Of a DNA stretch of 64,000 bases, positions 35,651 to 44,745 are shown in pieces. The DNA is taken from positions 1 to 64,000 of the forward strand of contig CANGXD010000006.1 in the NCBI GenBank assembly GCA_947457545.1, written 5' to 3'. Origin of the DNA: Gemmatimonadaceae bacterium (GTDB lineage: Bacteria > Gemmatimonadota > Gemmatimonadetes > Gemmatimonadales > Gemmatimonadaceae). The translations under genes were made by a program, and so were the position numbers. The notes under the pieces are model-generated. The model did not search any database. It was not told the origin of the DNA and worked only from the letters and a program-made list of their open reading frames with translations. Every line of letters begins with the position of its first letter. Position 1 is the stretch's first letter.

Positions 35651-36007
35651 CTCGCGCAGAGCGGCGCGGTCAATCGGCTTGGTCACGAACGCCCGAACGC
35701 CGTCCCGCGCCGCATCGTCGAGCTGATAATGCTCGCTGTAGCCGCTACACAATACCACGATCAGGTCCGGCCGACTCGCGAGTGCCGCACGCGCGAGGGC
35801 ATCACCCGTCATGCCGGGCATCGTCTGATCGGTGAAGAGCAAATCGAACGCGTGCGGATCGCGGCGAATGCGCGCCTCGGCCGCCTGCGGGTCGTGTTCG
35901 ACCGTCACCTCGTGGCCAAGCGAGATCAGCAGCCTGGACACGGCGCGCGCCACCGCCGGCTCATCGTCCACGAGCAGGATCCGCAACGCGTTCGGCTCAG
36001 GACTCAT
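35630..36007 (-). CDS. Single-domain response regulator (CheY-like)
   Basis: A 125-residue receiver domain: ILLVDDEPAVARAV, the acceptor Asp in DLLFTDQTMPGMTG, the Ser in VLCSGYSE, and the Lys in AFVTKPIDR. There is no output domain. ATG 36007 lies within the last codons of the DedA gene (11-bp overlap), so translation is probably coupled. The 3' end overlaps the decarboxylase stop by 21 bp on the opposite strand. The kinase that feeds it is not adjacent; the hybrid kinase at 8404-10338 is one candidate only by proximity. Confidence 0.9.
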   Translation of the reverse strand: MSPEPNALRILLVDDEPAVARAVSRLLISLGHEVTVEHDPQAAEARIRRDPHAFDLLFTDQTMPGMTGDALARAALASRPDLIVVLCSGYSEHYQLDDAARDGVRAFVTKPIDRAALRELLATFV

Positions 36008-36650
36008 TCGACTCGACCGCAGACGCGCGACGCGCCAGCGCACGCCGTTCAGCCTTCCGTTCGCGACGACGACGCTGCCAGCGAAGGAATGCGAACACCG
36101 CGATCGTGACCACCAGCGCCCCCACGATCTCTCCCGCTCGGCCGAGGTGCCCGATGGCCTGTACCGCGGCCTCTCCCGCGACATAGCCGAGCCCGGTGAA
36201 CACTGACGTCCATGCGAGGGACCCGATGAGCGACATCGGGAGAAAGACGAACAGCGGCACCCGCGCGGCGCCACAGGCCATCGGGAGCACGATGCGCAGC
36301 CCGAATGCGAAGCGCACCAAAAACGAGGCCGTGAGCGGATTGCGACGTACGACGCGTAAGGCGACCGTGCCCGTGGCGCGCGTGCTGGGGAAGCGCCGGC
36401 GGATGGCCTCCCACTTGATGCGCCCGACCGTATACAGCAGCGCCGTCGCGAGCCATCCCCCGAGCGTAATCGCCATGATCAGGGGCACCAGCCGCAGTTC
36501 CTTTTCGTGCACGGCGATGCCGCCGAATATCGGCGCCAGTTCTTCCGTGATAATGGCAGACGCGCCGAGGACGATGTACGTCCACGGCGCGTCGGTCAGC
36601 ACGGAAAGCCAGGTGGCTTCGGCAATCAGGAGGGAGACCGGCAGGCGCAT
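35997..36650 (-). CDS. DedA family membrane protein
   Basis: A 217-residue inner-membrane protein with about five hydrophobic segments. The DedA/SNARE-associated signature is visible in FLVRFAFGLRIVLPMACGAARVPLFVFLPMSLIGSLAW, here with F-x-x-R-F-x-x-G-x-R. An acidic pair (ITEELAPIFGG) lies in the first re-entrant segment. Members move undecaprenyl phosphate or phospholipids across the membrane. The C-terminal tail is strongly basic (RWQRRRRERKAERR). It is the first gene of a two-gene unit with the receiver protein. Confidence 0.88.
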   Translation of the reverse strand: MRLPVSLLIAEATWLSVLTDAPWTYIVLGASAIITEELAPIFGGIAVHEKELRLVPLIMAITLGGWLATALLYTVGRIKWEAIRRRFPSTRATGTVALRVVRRNPLTASFLVRFAFGLRIVLPMACGAARVPLFVFLPMSLIGSLAWTSVFTGLGYVAGEAAVQAIGHLGRAGEIVGALVVTIAVFAFLRWQRRRRERKAERRALARRASAVESNES

Positions 36651-36704
36651 ACCCTTGTAATCTAATGCGAGAGGGATGCGCCTTGCGCGGGGCCTGCGGC
36701 GGCG

Positions 36705-39700
36705 TCAGTCGCCCGCTTCGGGAACGGGCATTTCGAACGTCCGGAATTCTCCGGTCCGGGGAGGCGTGAGCCCCACCAGGCGCGAGAAGCGCGTGCGCAT
36801 GTTGTCGAAGATTTCGTAGAAGGTGGGAATGACCAGCAGCGTGAGCACGGTGCTGGTGATCACGCCACCGATGACCGCGACTCCGAGTGGGGCGCGGAAC
36901 TGCGCGCCTTCTCCCCGCCCCAGCGCGACCGGTACCATGCCGGCAATGAGCGCGAAGGTGGTCATGAGAATGGGCCGAAGACGGATGGCACCGGCCTCGA
37001 TGAGCGCTTCGCGCAACGGCAACCCGTTCTTTTCGCGGGCGAATTTGGCGAAGTCGATGAGCAGAATGGCGTTCTTGGCCACGATGCCGCACAACAGAAT
37101 CACCCCGATGAGACTCATGAGGTTGATGGTGTTGCCCGTAATCGCGAGCGCCCCCATGACGCCAATGAGCGACAGCGGCAGCGAAATCAGAATGGCGATG
37201 GGATCGAGGAACGACTCGAACTGCACCACCAGAATGAGATACATGAGCGCCACGGCGACACCGAGCGCGATGAAGATGTTGGTGAACACCTCCTGCTGCT
37301 GCTGAACCTGCCCACCCGCCGAAAGCTGAACCCCCGGCGGCATGACGACCGCGGCGACGCGCGCATCGATGTCGGCCTTCACTTCGGAGAGCGAGCGGCC
37401 GGCCACGTTGGCTTCCACCTTGATCACGTTGTCGCGATTGAGGTGATTGACGACCGCCGGACCGAGTTCGCTCTTGATGCGCGCAACCTGCTGCAGCGGA
37501 ATGAGCGCGGTGTTGCTTCCCGTTCCGATGGCGACCGGGAGCAGCGCGAGGTCGTTGGTGCGCACACGCGCTTCCGGCGACAGGCGCAACATCACCTTGC
37601 GCGTTTCGTTCATCGGGTCCACCCAGTCGCCCGCGTCAAGACCGGCGAAGGCCGGACGGATGGCCTGCGCAACCTGCCCCACGCTGAGGCCGAGCGAACC
37701 GGCCAACCCACGGTCAACCTGCACCGTGAGCTCCGGCTTCTGTCCCTTCGTGCTCAGCCCCACGTCGACCGCACCCGGCACGCTCTTGACTGCGGCCAGG
37801 TACTGATCGGCGACCGACTGCAGCGCGGCCTTGTCCTGTCCACGCAGCTCCATGGAGATTTGCTTCTGCTGGCCGGCGAAGTCGTTGGTGAATACCGAAA
37901 TCTGTGCACCACCAATGCGCTCCACATCTTTGCGCAACACGGCCGCCAGATCTTCAGCAATGCGCTGTCCATCCTTCAGGCGATCGGCTTTCGGGCGCAG
38001 CTTGAAGTAGATGCTCGCCTTGTCGACGGCACCGTTGGCACCGCCGGCGCTCACGAAGCTGTACTTCACTTCGGGATACTGCGACCCGATGGCCAGCGTT
38101 TCCGTCACCTTCTGCCGCAGGTAGTCGAGATTCGCCCCCGGCGGCGTTTCCAGCGTCATGTTCAGTTCGGCGTTGTCCTCGAGCGGGAAGAAGCTTCCAC
38201 CAACCAGTCCCGTCGCCGGCATCGCCAGCGCGAGCACAAAGCTGCCGACCGCCAGCAGGACCATGCTCTTGGGATGATCGAGTGCCCAGGCAATCAGACC
38301 ACGGTAGCCGTTGGCGAGACCGTTGAACCAGCGGTTGAACGCATCGAGCTTCTTCGTGAGCCACCCCTTCTGGTGCTCTTCGAGATGTGGATCGGGCCAA
38401 TAGGCCGACAACATCGGGTCGAGAGAGAACGACACGAAGAGTGAGACGAGTACCGAACAGGCAATGGTGAGCGCGAACGGCTTGAACCACTGCCCCGAGA
38501 GGCCCTGGAGGAACGCGATGGGTATGAAGACGGCGACGATGGAGAACGTCGTCGCGGCGACGGCCAAACCGATTTCGGCCGTGCCTTCGCGTGCCGCGGT
38601 GTAGTGGTCCTTCCCCATCTCCACGTGTCGCACGATGTTCTCGCGCACGACGATGGCGTCGTCGATGAGAATACCGATGGCGAGCGACAGCCCCAGCAGC
38701 GACATGGTATTGAGCGTGAACCCGAACGCCCACACGGCGACAAAGCTCGCCAGCACCGACACCGGAAGCGCAAGCCCCGTGATGACGGTGGAGCGCCAGG
38801 AGTTGAGGAACACGAATACCACGAGCACCGTAAGCAGTGCGCCTTCAATGAGCGCGCTCTGCACGTTGTCCACCGAGTTCTCGACGCGGACACCCTTGTT
38901 CTTCACGACTTCGAAGTTCGCGCCCTTGGGGAGCGTGGGGCGAAGCTCATCCACCTTGCGGATGATCGCCTCCGACACCGCCGTGGTGCTGTAGCCCTTC
39001 GTCTTCTTCACTTCGAGACCGACCGCATCGCGGCCGTTGTACAGCGACATGGTGCGCTGCTCTTCAATGCCGTCGGTGGCGGTCGCGACGTCACCCAGAC
39101 GCACCACGCGGCCGGCCTTCTCGGCGATCACGAGCGCCATGAAGTCCTGCGGGCCGTCGAGACGACCGCGCAACCGAATCGTGCGTTCGTCGAGCGCGCC
39201 GGTGAGACGACCCACGGGCACCGCCAGGTTGCCCTGCTGCAGCGCGCCCACGACCTGCGGCACGCTCACACCGGCGGCCTGCATGCGCAGCGGATCGAGG
39301 TTCACCGTGAGCTCGCGCTTCACGGCACCAGTGACCGAGACGTCGGCGACGCCGGGAATCGCGCGCAGTTCGCGCGAGATCGCCGGATCAGCGAGAAGTG
39401 TGAGCTGCGCGGGCGAAAGTGAGTTCGACCACATCGACAGCGTCACAATGGGACCGTCGGTGTCGTTGAACTTCTTGATGATCGGCTCTTCGAGCTCCTG
39501 TGGCAGATCCTGACGCTTGGTGGAGATGGCGTCGCGGATATCCTGCGTGGCTTCCTGCACATCCTTCGAGAAGACGAACTCGACGCGGATGAGGGCGAAA
39601 CCGTCGCGCGCTTCGCCGTTGATGGATTTGACGCCGGAGATCGACTGAATGGCTTCTTCGATCGGCTCGAGCACTTCGCGCTCGACCTGCTCCGGCGACG

Positions 39701-39860
39701 CACCGGGATAGACCGCCGTCGTCACGACGATGGGCGGCTGCACCTCGGGGAACTCGTCGGTTTGCAACTGGAGCAACGAGACCAGACCGAAGCCCACCAA
39801 CGCCAACATGGCGACGACGGTGATGAGCGGTCGCTTGATCGCAAAATCTGAAATGAACAT
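36705..39860 (-). CDS. RND multidrug/solute efflux pump, AcrB-type (HAE1-like)
   Basis: A 1,051-residue inner-membrane proton antiporter of the usual RND length. It has the N-terminal helix FAIKRPLITVVAMLALVGFG, the two large periplasmic loops, and the TM4 proton-relay pair in GILIDDAIVVREN. A TM10 Lys is in AKNAILLIDFAKF, and the C-terminal motif is RLRPILMTTFALIAGMVPVALGRG. It exports drugs or other hydrophobic compounds through the adjacent TolC channel. It lies 7 bp after the membrane fusion protein gene. It is the last gene of the TetR-controlled operon. Confidence 0.95.
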   Translation of the reverse strand: MFISDFAIKRPLITVVAMLALVGFGLVSLLQLQTDEFPEVQPPIVVTTAVYPGASPEQVEREVLEPIEEAIQSISGVKSINGEARDGFALIRVEFVFSKDVQEATQDIRDAISTKRQDLPQELEEPIIKKFNDTDGPIVTLSMWSNSLSPAQLTLLADPAISRELRAIPGVADVSVTGAVKRELTVNLDPLRMQAAGVSVPQVVGALQQGNLAVPVGRLTGALDERTIRLRGRLDGPQDFMALVIAEKAGRVVRLGDVATATDGIEEQRTMSLYNGRDAVGLEVKKTKGYSTTAVSEAIIRKVDELRPTLPKGANFEVVKNKGVRVENSVDNVQSALIEGALLTVLVVFVFLNSWRSTVITGLALPVSVLASFVAVWAFGFTLNTMSLLGLSLAIGILIDDAIVVRENIVRHVEMGKDHYTAAREGTAEIGLAVAATTFSIVAVFIPIAFLQGLSGQWFKPFALTIACSVLVSLFVSFSLDPMLSAYWPDPHLEEHQKGWLTKKLDAFNRWFNGLANGYRGLIAWALDHPKSMVLLAVGSFVLALAMPATGLVGGSFFPLEDNAELNMTLETPPGANLDYLRQKVTETLAIGSQYPEVKYSFVSAGGANGAVDKASIYFKLRPKADRLKDGQRIAEDLAAVLRKDVERIGGAQISVFTNDFAGQQKQISMELRGQDKAALQSVADQYLAAVKSVPGAVDVGLSTKGQKPELTVQVDRGLAGSLGLSVGQVAQAIRPAFAGLDAGDWVDPMNETRKVMLRLSPEARVRTNDLALLPVAIGTGSNTALIPLQQVARIKSELGPAVVNHLNRDNVIKVEANVAGRSLSEVKADIDARVAAVVMPPGVQLSAGGQVQQQQEVFTNIFIALGVAVALMYLILVVQFESFLDPIAILISLPLSLIGVMGALAITGNTINLMSLIGVILLCGIVAKNAILLIDFAKFAREKNGLPLREALIEAGAIRLRPILMTTFALIAGMVPVALGRGEGAQFRAPLGVAVIGGVITSTVLTLLVIPTFYEIFDNMRTRFSRLVGLTPPRTGEFRTFEMPVPEAGD

Positions 39861-39867
39861 GGTCAGC

Positions 39868-41034
39868 TCAGTTCTTGGAGGGCTTTGCCGAGTCCGGCGT
39901 CACAGTGGCGCTCTTCGGCGTCGTGCTGCGTGCGGCATCCGTGGGCGCCGCGACCCGGACCGTCGTCCCAATGGTGATGCCGCGAGCGGCGCCCAGCAGG
40001 ACCGTGTCGCCGCCGGCGAGACCTGCGGTGATTTCGACACGTTCCGCCGCGTCGTCACGCAATCCCACCTGCACTTCGATCTTCTCCACCTTGCCGCCCT
40101 TGAGGCGCATGACATTGGGCACGATACCCGTCTGATCGACGGCGGCCTCGGGCACCAGGACGCCAACGCGCTTCTCCGCCGACACACGCCCGTCGACAAA
40201 CAAACCGGCGACGAGCACGCCTGCGCTGTTGGGGATGGAGGCCTGAATGGCGACCTGCTTGGTTTGCGCATTCACCATGGGTGAGACGCGCGTGATGCGT
40301 CCCTCGAGTTCGCGATCGGCACCGTTCACGGTGAAACGTACCGGTGCACCGACTTTCACCTCACTCAGTGCGGCAGCGGGCACCGACGCCTCGACGCGCA
40401 GACTGCGCGGGTCGATCACGGTGAACAACGCGCCCCCCGGTGCGACGATATCACCCGGACTCACGCTCTTTTCCGCGACCACACCGGCGAAGGGCGCGCG
40501 CACCTGCGTGTTGCGGAGGTTCTTCTCGGCCGACGAAAGTCGGGCGCGCGCGTCCGCAAGGACGGCCTGCGCCGACAGATTGCCACGTTCGGCGCCTTCG
40601 ACGTCGCGTTCGGCAATCGCACCGGCCGCTACCAGCGACCGCGCGCGCTGCAGCTCTTTCTCGGCCTGCTGCGCGGCGACGGTGGCCTGCGTTACGCCGG
40701 AGCGTGCTGAGATGGCGGCATCCCGAACGGCCGAGTCGTCGATGCGGGCGAGCAGCGTGCCTTCGCTGACCCGCTCACCGGCGTCGACGTACACCTGCAG
40801 CACCGCGCCGCCCACTTCGGCGCGAATACGTGCGTCACGATCGGCGGTGAGCGTACCGGAAATGGCCGGCCCGCTGCTCAAGGTATCGACGGCAGCGACT
40901 GCGATATTGTCGGGACCGATGGTCTGAGGCGAGTTGGAGGCATCGGGCGCTTCGGCCGCGTCCTTCTTGCCGCACGCGGCAACCGAAAGCATCAACAGAG
41001 CGAGAGGCGCCGTGCGGCGCAACGTGGTAATCAT
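39868..41034 (-). CDS. RND efflux periplasmic adaptor (membrane fusion lipoprotein)
   Basis: 388 residues. The N-terminus MITTLRRTAPLALLMLSVAAC is a lipoprotein signal with lipobox Cys. The barrel-sandwich hybrid (DARIRAEVGGAVLQVYVDAGERVSEGTLLARID), a helical hairpin, and the second half (VRAPFAGVVAEKSVSPGDIVAPGG) form the RND adaptor pattern, followed by beta-barrel domains. It bridges the inner-membrane pump and the TolC channel. ATG 41034 overlaps the TolC stop by 4 bp. Confidence 0.94.
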   Translation of the reverse strand: MITTLRRTAPLALLMLSVAACGKKDAAEAPDASNSPQTIGPDNIAVAAVDTLSSGPAISGTLTADRDARIRAEVGGAVLQVYVDAGERVSEGTLLARIDDSAVRDAAISARSGVTQATVAAQQAEKELQRARSLVAAGAIAERDVEGAERGNLSAQAVLADARARLSSAEKNLRNTQVRAPFAGVVAEKSVSPGDIVAPGGALFTVIDPRSLRVEASVPAAALSEVKVGAPVRFTVNGADRELEGRITRVSPMVNAQTKQVAIQASIPNSAGVLVAGLFVDGRVSAEKRVGVLVPEAAVDQTGIVPNVMRLKGGKVEKIEVQVGLRDDAAERVEITAGLAGGDTVLLGAARGITIGTTVRVAAPTDAARSTTPKSATVTPDSAKPSKN

Positions 41035-42590
41035 CGCGAAGGTCCAGTAGTCGTGGAGGCCGACGGCGCGGCAGACGCGCTGCCGGACTGCGACAGCGGA
41101 AGGTACGGGAGAAGTTCCAGGCGCTTGCGCGCGACCTGCAGATCACGCGCAGCACGCGCGCGGTTGGCGAGTGCCTGCTGCAACTGCACGCGCGTTTCGG
41201 AAAGTTCGAGCTGCGTGGAGATGCCTTCGCGGAAGCGGACTTCCGCGATTTCGTAGGCCCGCTGCGCCTGCGAGGCGGTGCCGATGCTCGCCTGCCAGTT
41301 GGATTCGGCTTCAGTCAGTTGCAGCGCGGCCAATCGGGCATCGAGCGTGGCGCCTTCCTGCGCCAGCTTCAGCCGCTGACGCGCTTCGATGACACCCGCT
41401 TCCGCGGCCACGATTTCGTTGCGCACGCGACCGCCGGTAAAGAGCGGGTACGAGAGACCGATCCCGACCGTCCAGTTCGGGAAGAAGTCCGCGAGGCTTC
41501 GCGGCAACACGCCCGTGGGGTAGGCGAGGCGCTGATAGTTCGTCGTGGCCGACAGCTGCGGCAGTCGCTGCGACTTGGTGGACTTGAGCTGCAACTGCGC
41601 CACATCGACACTTTTCTGCGCCTGACGGACGGCGGCCCGCGCGCGCGCCGTGGTGTCGGTGGCCGACACGACACTCGCCACGCTGCGCTGCACACGCGGA
41701 TCGAGCGCGAGCACCTGTGCGGCGTCCACGTTCACCGAGGTGAATGTTTCGGCTGCCTCTACGGGCGCCGTCGATTCGGCAATGCTGTCGGTGAGCTGGA
41801 GCGGCTGGTTGGCCGGCAGGTCGAGCAGCTGCCGCAGTCGAATGAGCGCCGCTTCCCGGTTGGTACGCGCCTGCAGCAGCTGCGGCCGCTGATTGTCGCG
41901 CGTGACGCGGGCACGGATCAGTTCGAACTCAGACGTCGACCCCACGTTGCGCGTGAGCTGTACCTGACGGAGGGTACGCTCCGCCTGCACGAGCGTACTG
42001 TCAGCGATGGCCGACAAACGTTCGGTGAGGAGCGCATCGTAGTACGCCTGCGTGACATCGAGCTGCACCTGCGCTTCGGCGCTGGTGATGCCGATCTCCG
42101 CCGACTCCCGCGCCACCTGCGCCGCGCGCACGTCGGCCCGAAGACGACCACCGGTGAAGATCGGCTGACTCGCCGACAGCCCGAAATTGAAGTTGTACTG
42201 GGAGGCGAAGATCCGCGTGATGGGATTGTCGGCGGCCGACGTCGTGTCGCTGCCACCACCCGTGCCGCCCCCGGCACCAGACGAGTTACTGCGCTCCGCA
42301 ATTGCGGCAAACTGATTCTGCAGCTGCTTCTGCCAGTTGAGCGTCGTGTTGATTTGCGGCAGCAGCGCCGCGCGCCGCTGGCCAACCTGACCACGCGCGC
42401 GCTGTTCGCCGGCACGCGCAATCCCGACACTTTCGCTGCTGCCCTTGGCGAGACGCAGCGCTTCGGCCAGCGACAACGGTGTTGGTGCTTGCGGCGCCTG
42501 CGCCGGCAGCGCGCCGGGTACCATCAGGTACGCGACACCGGCGAGCGGCAGTGCCACACACCAACGGCGGGCACGAGAGAGAGCCATCAT
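41031..42590 (-). CDS. TolC-like outer-membrane efflux channel
   Basis: 519 residues with a signal peptide ending GALPAQAPQ. Two long OEP-family repeats follow, each with coiled-coil helices and beta strands: SLAEALRLAKGSSESVGIARAG, ASQPIFTGGRLRADVRAAQVA and LSYPLFTGGRVRNEIVAAEAG. A Gly/Ser-rich insert lies at about 112-125. It forms the trimeric exit duct of the efflux system. ATG 42590 overlaps the TetR gene stop by 4 bp (ATGA). Confidence 0.94.
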   Translation of the reverse strand: MMALSRARRWCVALPLAGVAYLMVPGALPAQAPQAPTPLSLAEALRLAKGSSESVGIARAGEQRARGQVGQRRAALLPQINTTLNWQKQLQNQFAAIAERSNSSGAGGGTGGGSDTTSAADNPITRIFASQYNFNFGLSASQPIFTGGRLRADVRAAQVARESAEIGITSAEAQVQLDVTQAYYDALLTERLSAIADSTLVQAERTLRQVQLTRNVGSTSEFELIRARVTRDNQRPQLLQARTNREAALIRLRQLLDLPANQPLQLTDSIAESTAPVEAAETFTSVNVDAAQVLALDPRVQRSVASVVSATDTTARARAAVRQAQKSVDVAQLQLKSTKSQRLPQLSATTNYQRLAYPTGVLPRSLADFFPNWTVGIGLSYPLFTGGRVRNEIVAAEAGVIEARQRLKLAQEGATLDARLAALQLTEAESNWQASIGTASQAQRAYEIAEVRFREGISTQLELSETRVQLQQALANRARAARDLQVARKRLELLPYLPLSQSGSASAAPSASTTTGPSR

Positions 42591-43252
42591 TCGGAGCCCA
42601 CGGGTGAAGGCGGAACGGAGGACGATTGATCGCGGTCGGACGCAGCGACCGTCGCGAGAGGGAGAGAGACCCCGAGGCCGCGAAGGAAAAACCGCACGTA
42701 GGAGCGCAGGCTGACGTCGACCGGCTGCGGGAACATCTCCGGCATCAGATCGCGGTTCATGCTATCGGCAAAGACAGCGCCCATGAGCATCGTGACGGCG
42801 GCCGACTGGTCGGCGACGCTCGTCGAATCGTGGTGCTCGACGAAGCCCATGGTGTGCAGTCGCTCGACATAGCCGCGCAGCTGGGAGGTCGCGCTGTTGG
42901 GGCCGTTGGTGGCGCAGGGGTGCAGATCGGGGTGCTCCTGCAGATCAGAAACGAGCTGCCGGATAAACGGGCGCCGGGCACACATCTCGGTGTGGTGCGC
43001 ACGTACCCAGCCCTCGAGCTCCGCCGCCGGATCGCCCGGAACGGCCGGAAGGGTCATCCCCTCCTTGGGCTCCGTGAGGTGCAGCATCATCTGCTCGAGG
43101 AGCGCGTCCTTGGCGCCGAAATGACGGAACAGCGTCACTTCGTTCACCCCGGCCTCCTCGGCGATGCGCTTGGTCGTCGACCCGCGCCACCCGTGTTGGG
43201 CGTAGACGCGGGCGGCGGCCTGCAGGATGCGATGTCTGTGGTCGTCGGTCAT
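42587..43252 (-). CDS. TetR family transcriptional regulator of the efflux operon
   Basis: 221 residues. The N-terminal helix-turn-helix is clear (RILQAAARVYAQHGWRGSTT and VNEVTLFRHFGAKDALLEQM). The C-terminal ligand-binding domain is helical; a TetR_C-like region follows. It should repress its own operon and release DNA when a pump substrate binds. It is the first gene of the regulator-tolC-mfp-rnd operon, so repression would be autogenous. A 36-bp nested palindrome begins 15 bp upstream of its start codon. Confidence 0.93.
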   Translation of the reverse strand: MTDDHRHRILQAAARVYAQHGWRGSTTKRIAEEAGVNEVTLFRHFGAKDALLEQMMLHLTEPKEGMTLPAVPGDPAAELEGWVRAHHTEMCARRPFIRQLVSDLQEHPDLHPCATNGPNSATSQLRGYVERLHTMGFVEHHDSTSVADQSAAVTMLMGAVFADSMNRDLMPEMFPQPVDVSLRSYVRFFLRGLGVSLPLATVAASDRDQSSSVPPSPVGSE

Positions 43253-43266
43253 ATATCACTAGAATA

Positions 43267-43302
43267 TGCAAGTACATGCTTGCAGGCAAGTGGGTACTTG
43301 CA
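43267..43302. promoter_or_regulatory. Nested palindromic operator upstream of the TetR gene
   Basis: Perfect outer arms TGCAAGTAC (43267-43275) and GTACTTGCA (43294-43302) enclose perfect inner arms CTTGC (43279-43283) and GCAAG (43286-43290) around a 2-bp centre. This gives four half-sites of CAAG/CTTG type in 36 bp, a pattern that could accept two TetR dimers. It lies between position 15 and 50 upstream of the regulator start codon, where a bound repressor would block the promoter. That TetR binds here is inferred. Confidence 0.82.
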
Positions 43303-43509
43303 GTCACCACAGATAAACATCGTTAGGTGGAATAACGACGCGGGGATCGCCAAGGTTTCGGTGCTCGGGACCGCCACGCCGGTCGAGGCGCGCCGGCTGG
43401 TCGGCTCGGTTGGCGGGCGGTCGCGACGCGCCCTATTCTTCCCGGGTTAGGGATCCGCTCGCATTCTGCGGGCGCCCCGCTCGCATGTCCCCGAGACGCT
43501 GGAGCGTCC

Positions 43510-44742
43510 GTGACCGGCTTTGTCGAACTCGCGCGCGCGGCACAGGCCGCGCGTCAGGCTCGCCCGCAAGTGCCGCTGGCGCTCGCGACGCTCGTGCAGG
43601 TAGACGGGTCGTCGTACCGACAGCCCGGCGCCCGCTTGCTGGTGGACGCCGAAGGTCGCGTGTTGGCTGGCGCCGTGAGCGGCGGCTGCCTCGAGGGCGA
43701 TGTCGCCGCGCGTGCCGCTGAAGTGTGCGCCACCGGACGCGCTGCGCGCCTCATGTATGATTTGCGCGCCGACCTCGAAAGCATCTGGGGATTCGGCGCC
43801 CGTTGTGATGGCGTCGCCCATCTGCTGCTCGAACCGCTCACCGACTGGCGCTGGATGGCCCAGGCGGAAGCCGTGCGCGCGCGCCGCTCAGGTGGCGCCG
43901 TCGTGACCGTCCTCAACGCGAGCAGTGGGGGGGCCACCTGTGTCCTGCTCGATGGCGTACACACGCCCGGGAAGTGGCACGTATTGCACGACGACGCGAG
44001 TCTCGTGTCCACGGCCGAACTGTTGCCACTGGCCCGTACGGCCATGCGCACCGGGAACGCCATGCAGCATGCGGTCGCCGACGACATCACCGTCTTTATC
44101 GAACCACTGGTGGCGCCGATCGCGCTGCACTGCGTGGGAGCCGGCCGCGGTGCCGAGGCTTTCGCGCGCATCGCGCACACGCTGGGCTGGCAGGTCACGG
44201 TGCTGGACCACCGCCCCGCCCTGCTCGATAGCATCGACGTCCCTGATGGGATCGTGCGACGCCATGTTCGTCAGCTCGACGCCGTGCACCAGGCACTAAC
44301 CGAATTGCCACACGACGGCCGCACGGCGGTCGCGCTGTTGTCGCACATCTTCGATGTGGATAGCGCGTGGTTGACGTCGACGCTGCCACTCCCATTGGGG
44401 TATGTGGGGGTGTTGGGGTCGCGCAAACGCGCCGAGCAATTGGTGGAGCACGCCGAGGCCGCGCTGCTCGCGCTGGGAACGCCGCTCACCGCGCGCATGC
44501 GCCACAAGTTGTACGCCCCGATTGGTCTCGATCTGGGGGGCGAAAGTCCCGCGTCGATTGCATTGGCTGCGATCGGTGAAATCGAAGCGGTCATGCACGG
44601 GCGCCCCGCGGGATTCTTGCGCGAGCGCCAGAGCCCCATTCATTCGCGCACACCGACGCCGCAGCTGCTCACCCGTGACATCGCGCCCATCGTGCCCGAG
44701 GTGCCGCTGCGCTGTGACCTGCCCGAGCCGCCGGAGCCCTGA
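43510..44742 (+). CDS. XdhC/CoxI family molybdoenzyme maturation protein
   Basis: 410 residues from GTG 43510. The N-terminal XdhC/CoxI domain has LATLVQVDGSSYRQPGARLLV, GAVSGGCLEGDVAARA and DLRADLESIWGFGARCDG. The C-terminal Rossmann domain has LHCVGAGRGAEAFARIAHTLGW, DHRPALL, VALLSHIFDVD, YVGVLGSRKRAEQL and APIGLDLGGESPASIALAAIGEI. XdhC binds molybdenum cofactor and delivers the sulfurated form to xanthine dehydrogenase-like enzymes. It is followed by a MocA-like gene, but no molybdoenzyme subunits lie in the window. Confidence 0.92.
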   Translation: MTGFVELARAAQAARQARPQVPLALATLVQVDGSSYRQPGARLLVDAEGRVLAGAVSGGCLEGDVAARAAEVCATGRAARLMYDLRADLESIWGFGARCDGVAHLLLEPLTDWRWMAQAEAVRARRSGGAVVTVLNASSGGATCVLLDGVHTPGKWHVLHDDASLVSTAELLPLARTAMRTGNAMQHAVADDITVFIEPLVAPIALHCVGAGRGAEAFARIAHTLGWQVTVLDHRPALLDSIDVPDGIVRRHVRQLDAVHQALTELPHDGRTAVALLSHIFDVDSAWLTSTLPLPLGYVGVLGSRKRAEQLVEHAEAALLALGTPLTARMRHKLYAPIGLDLGGESPASIALAAIGEIEAVMHGRPAGFLRERQSPIHSRTPTPQLLTRDIAPIVPEVPLRCDLPEPPEP

Positions 44743-44745
44743 GTT

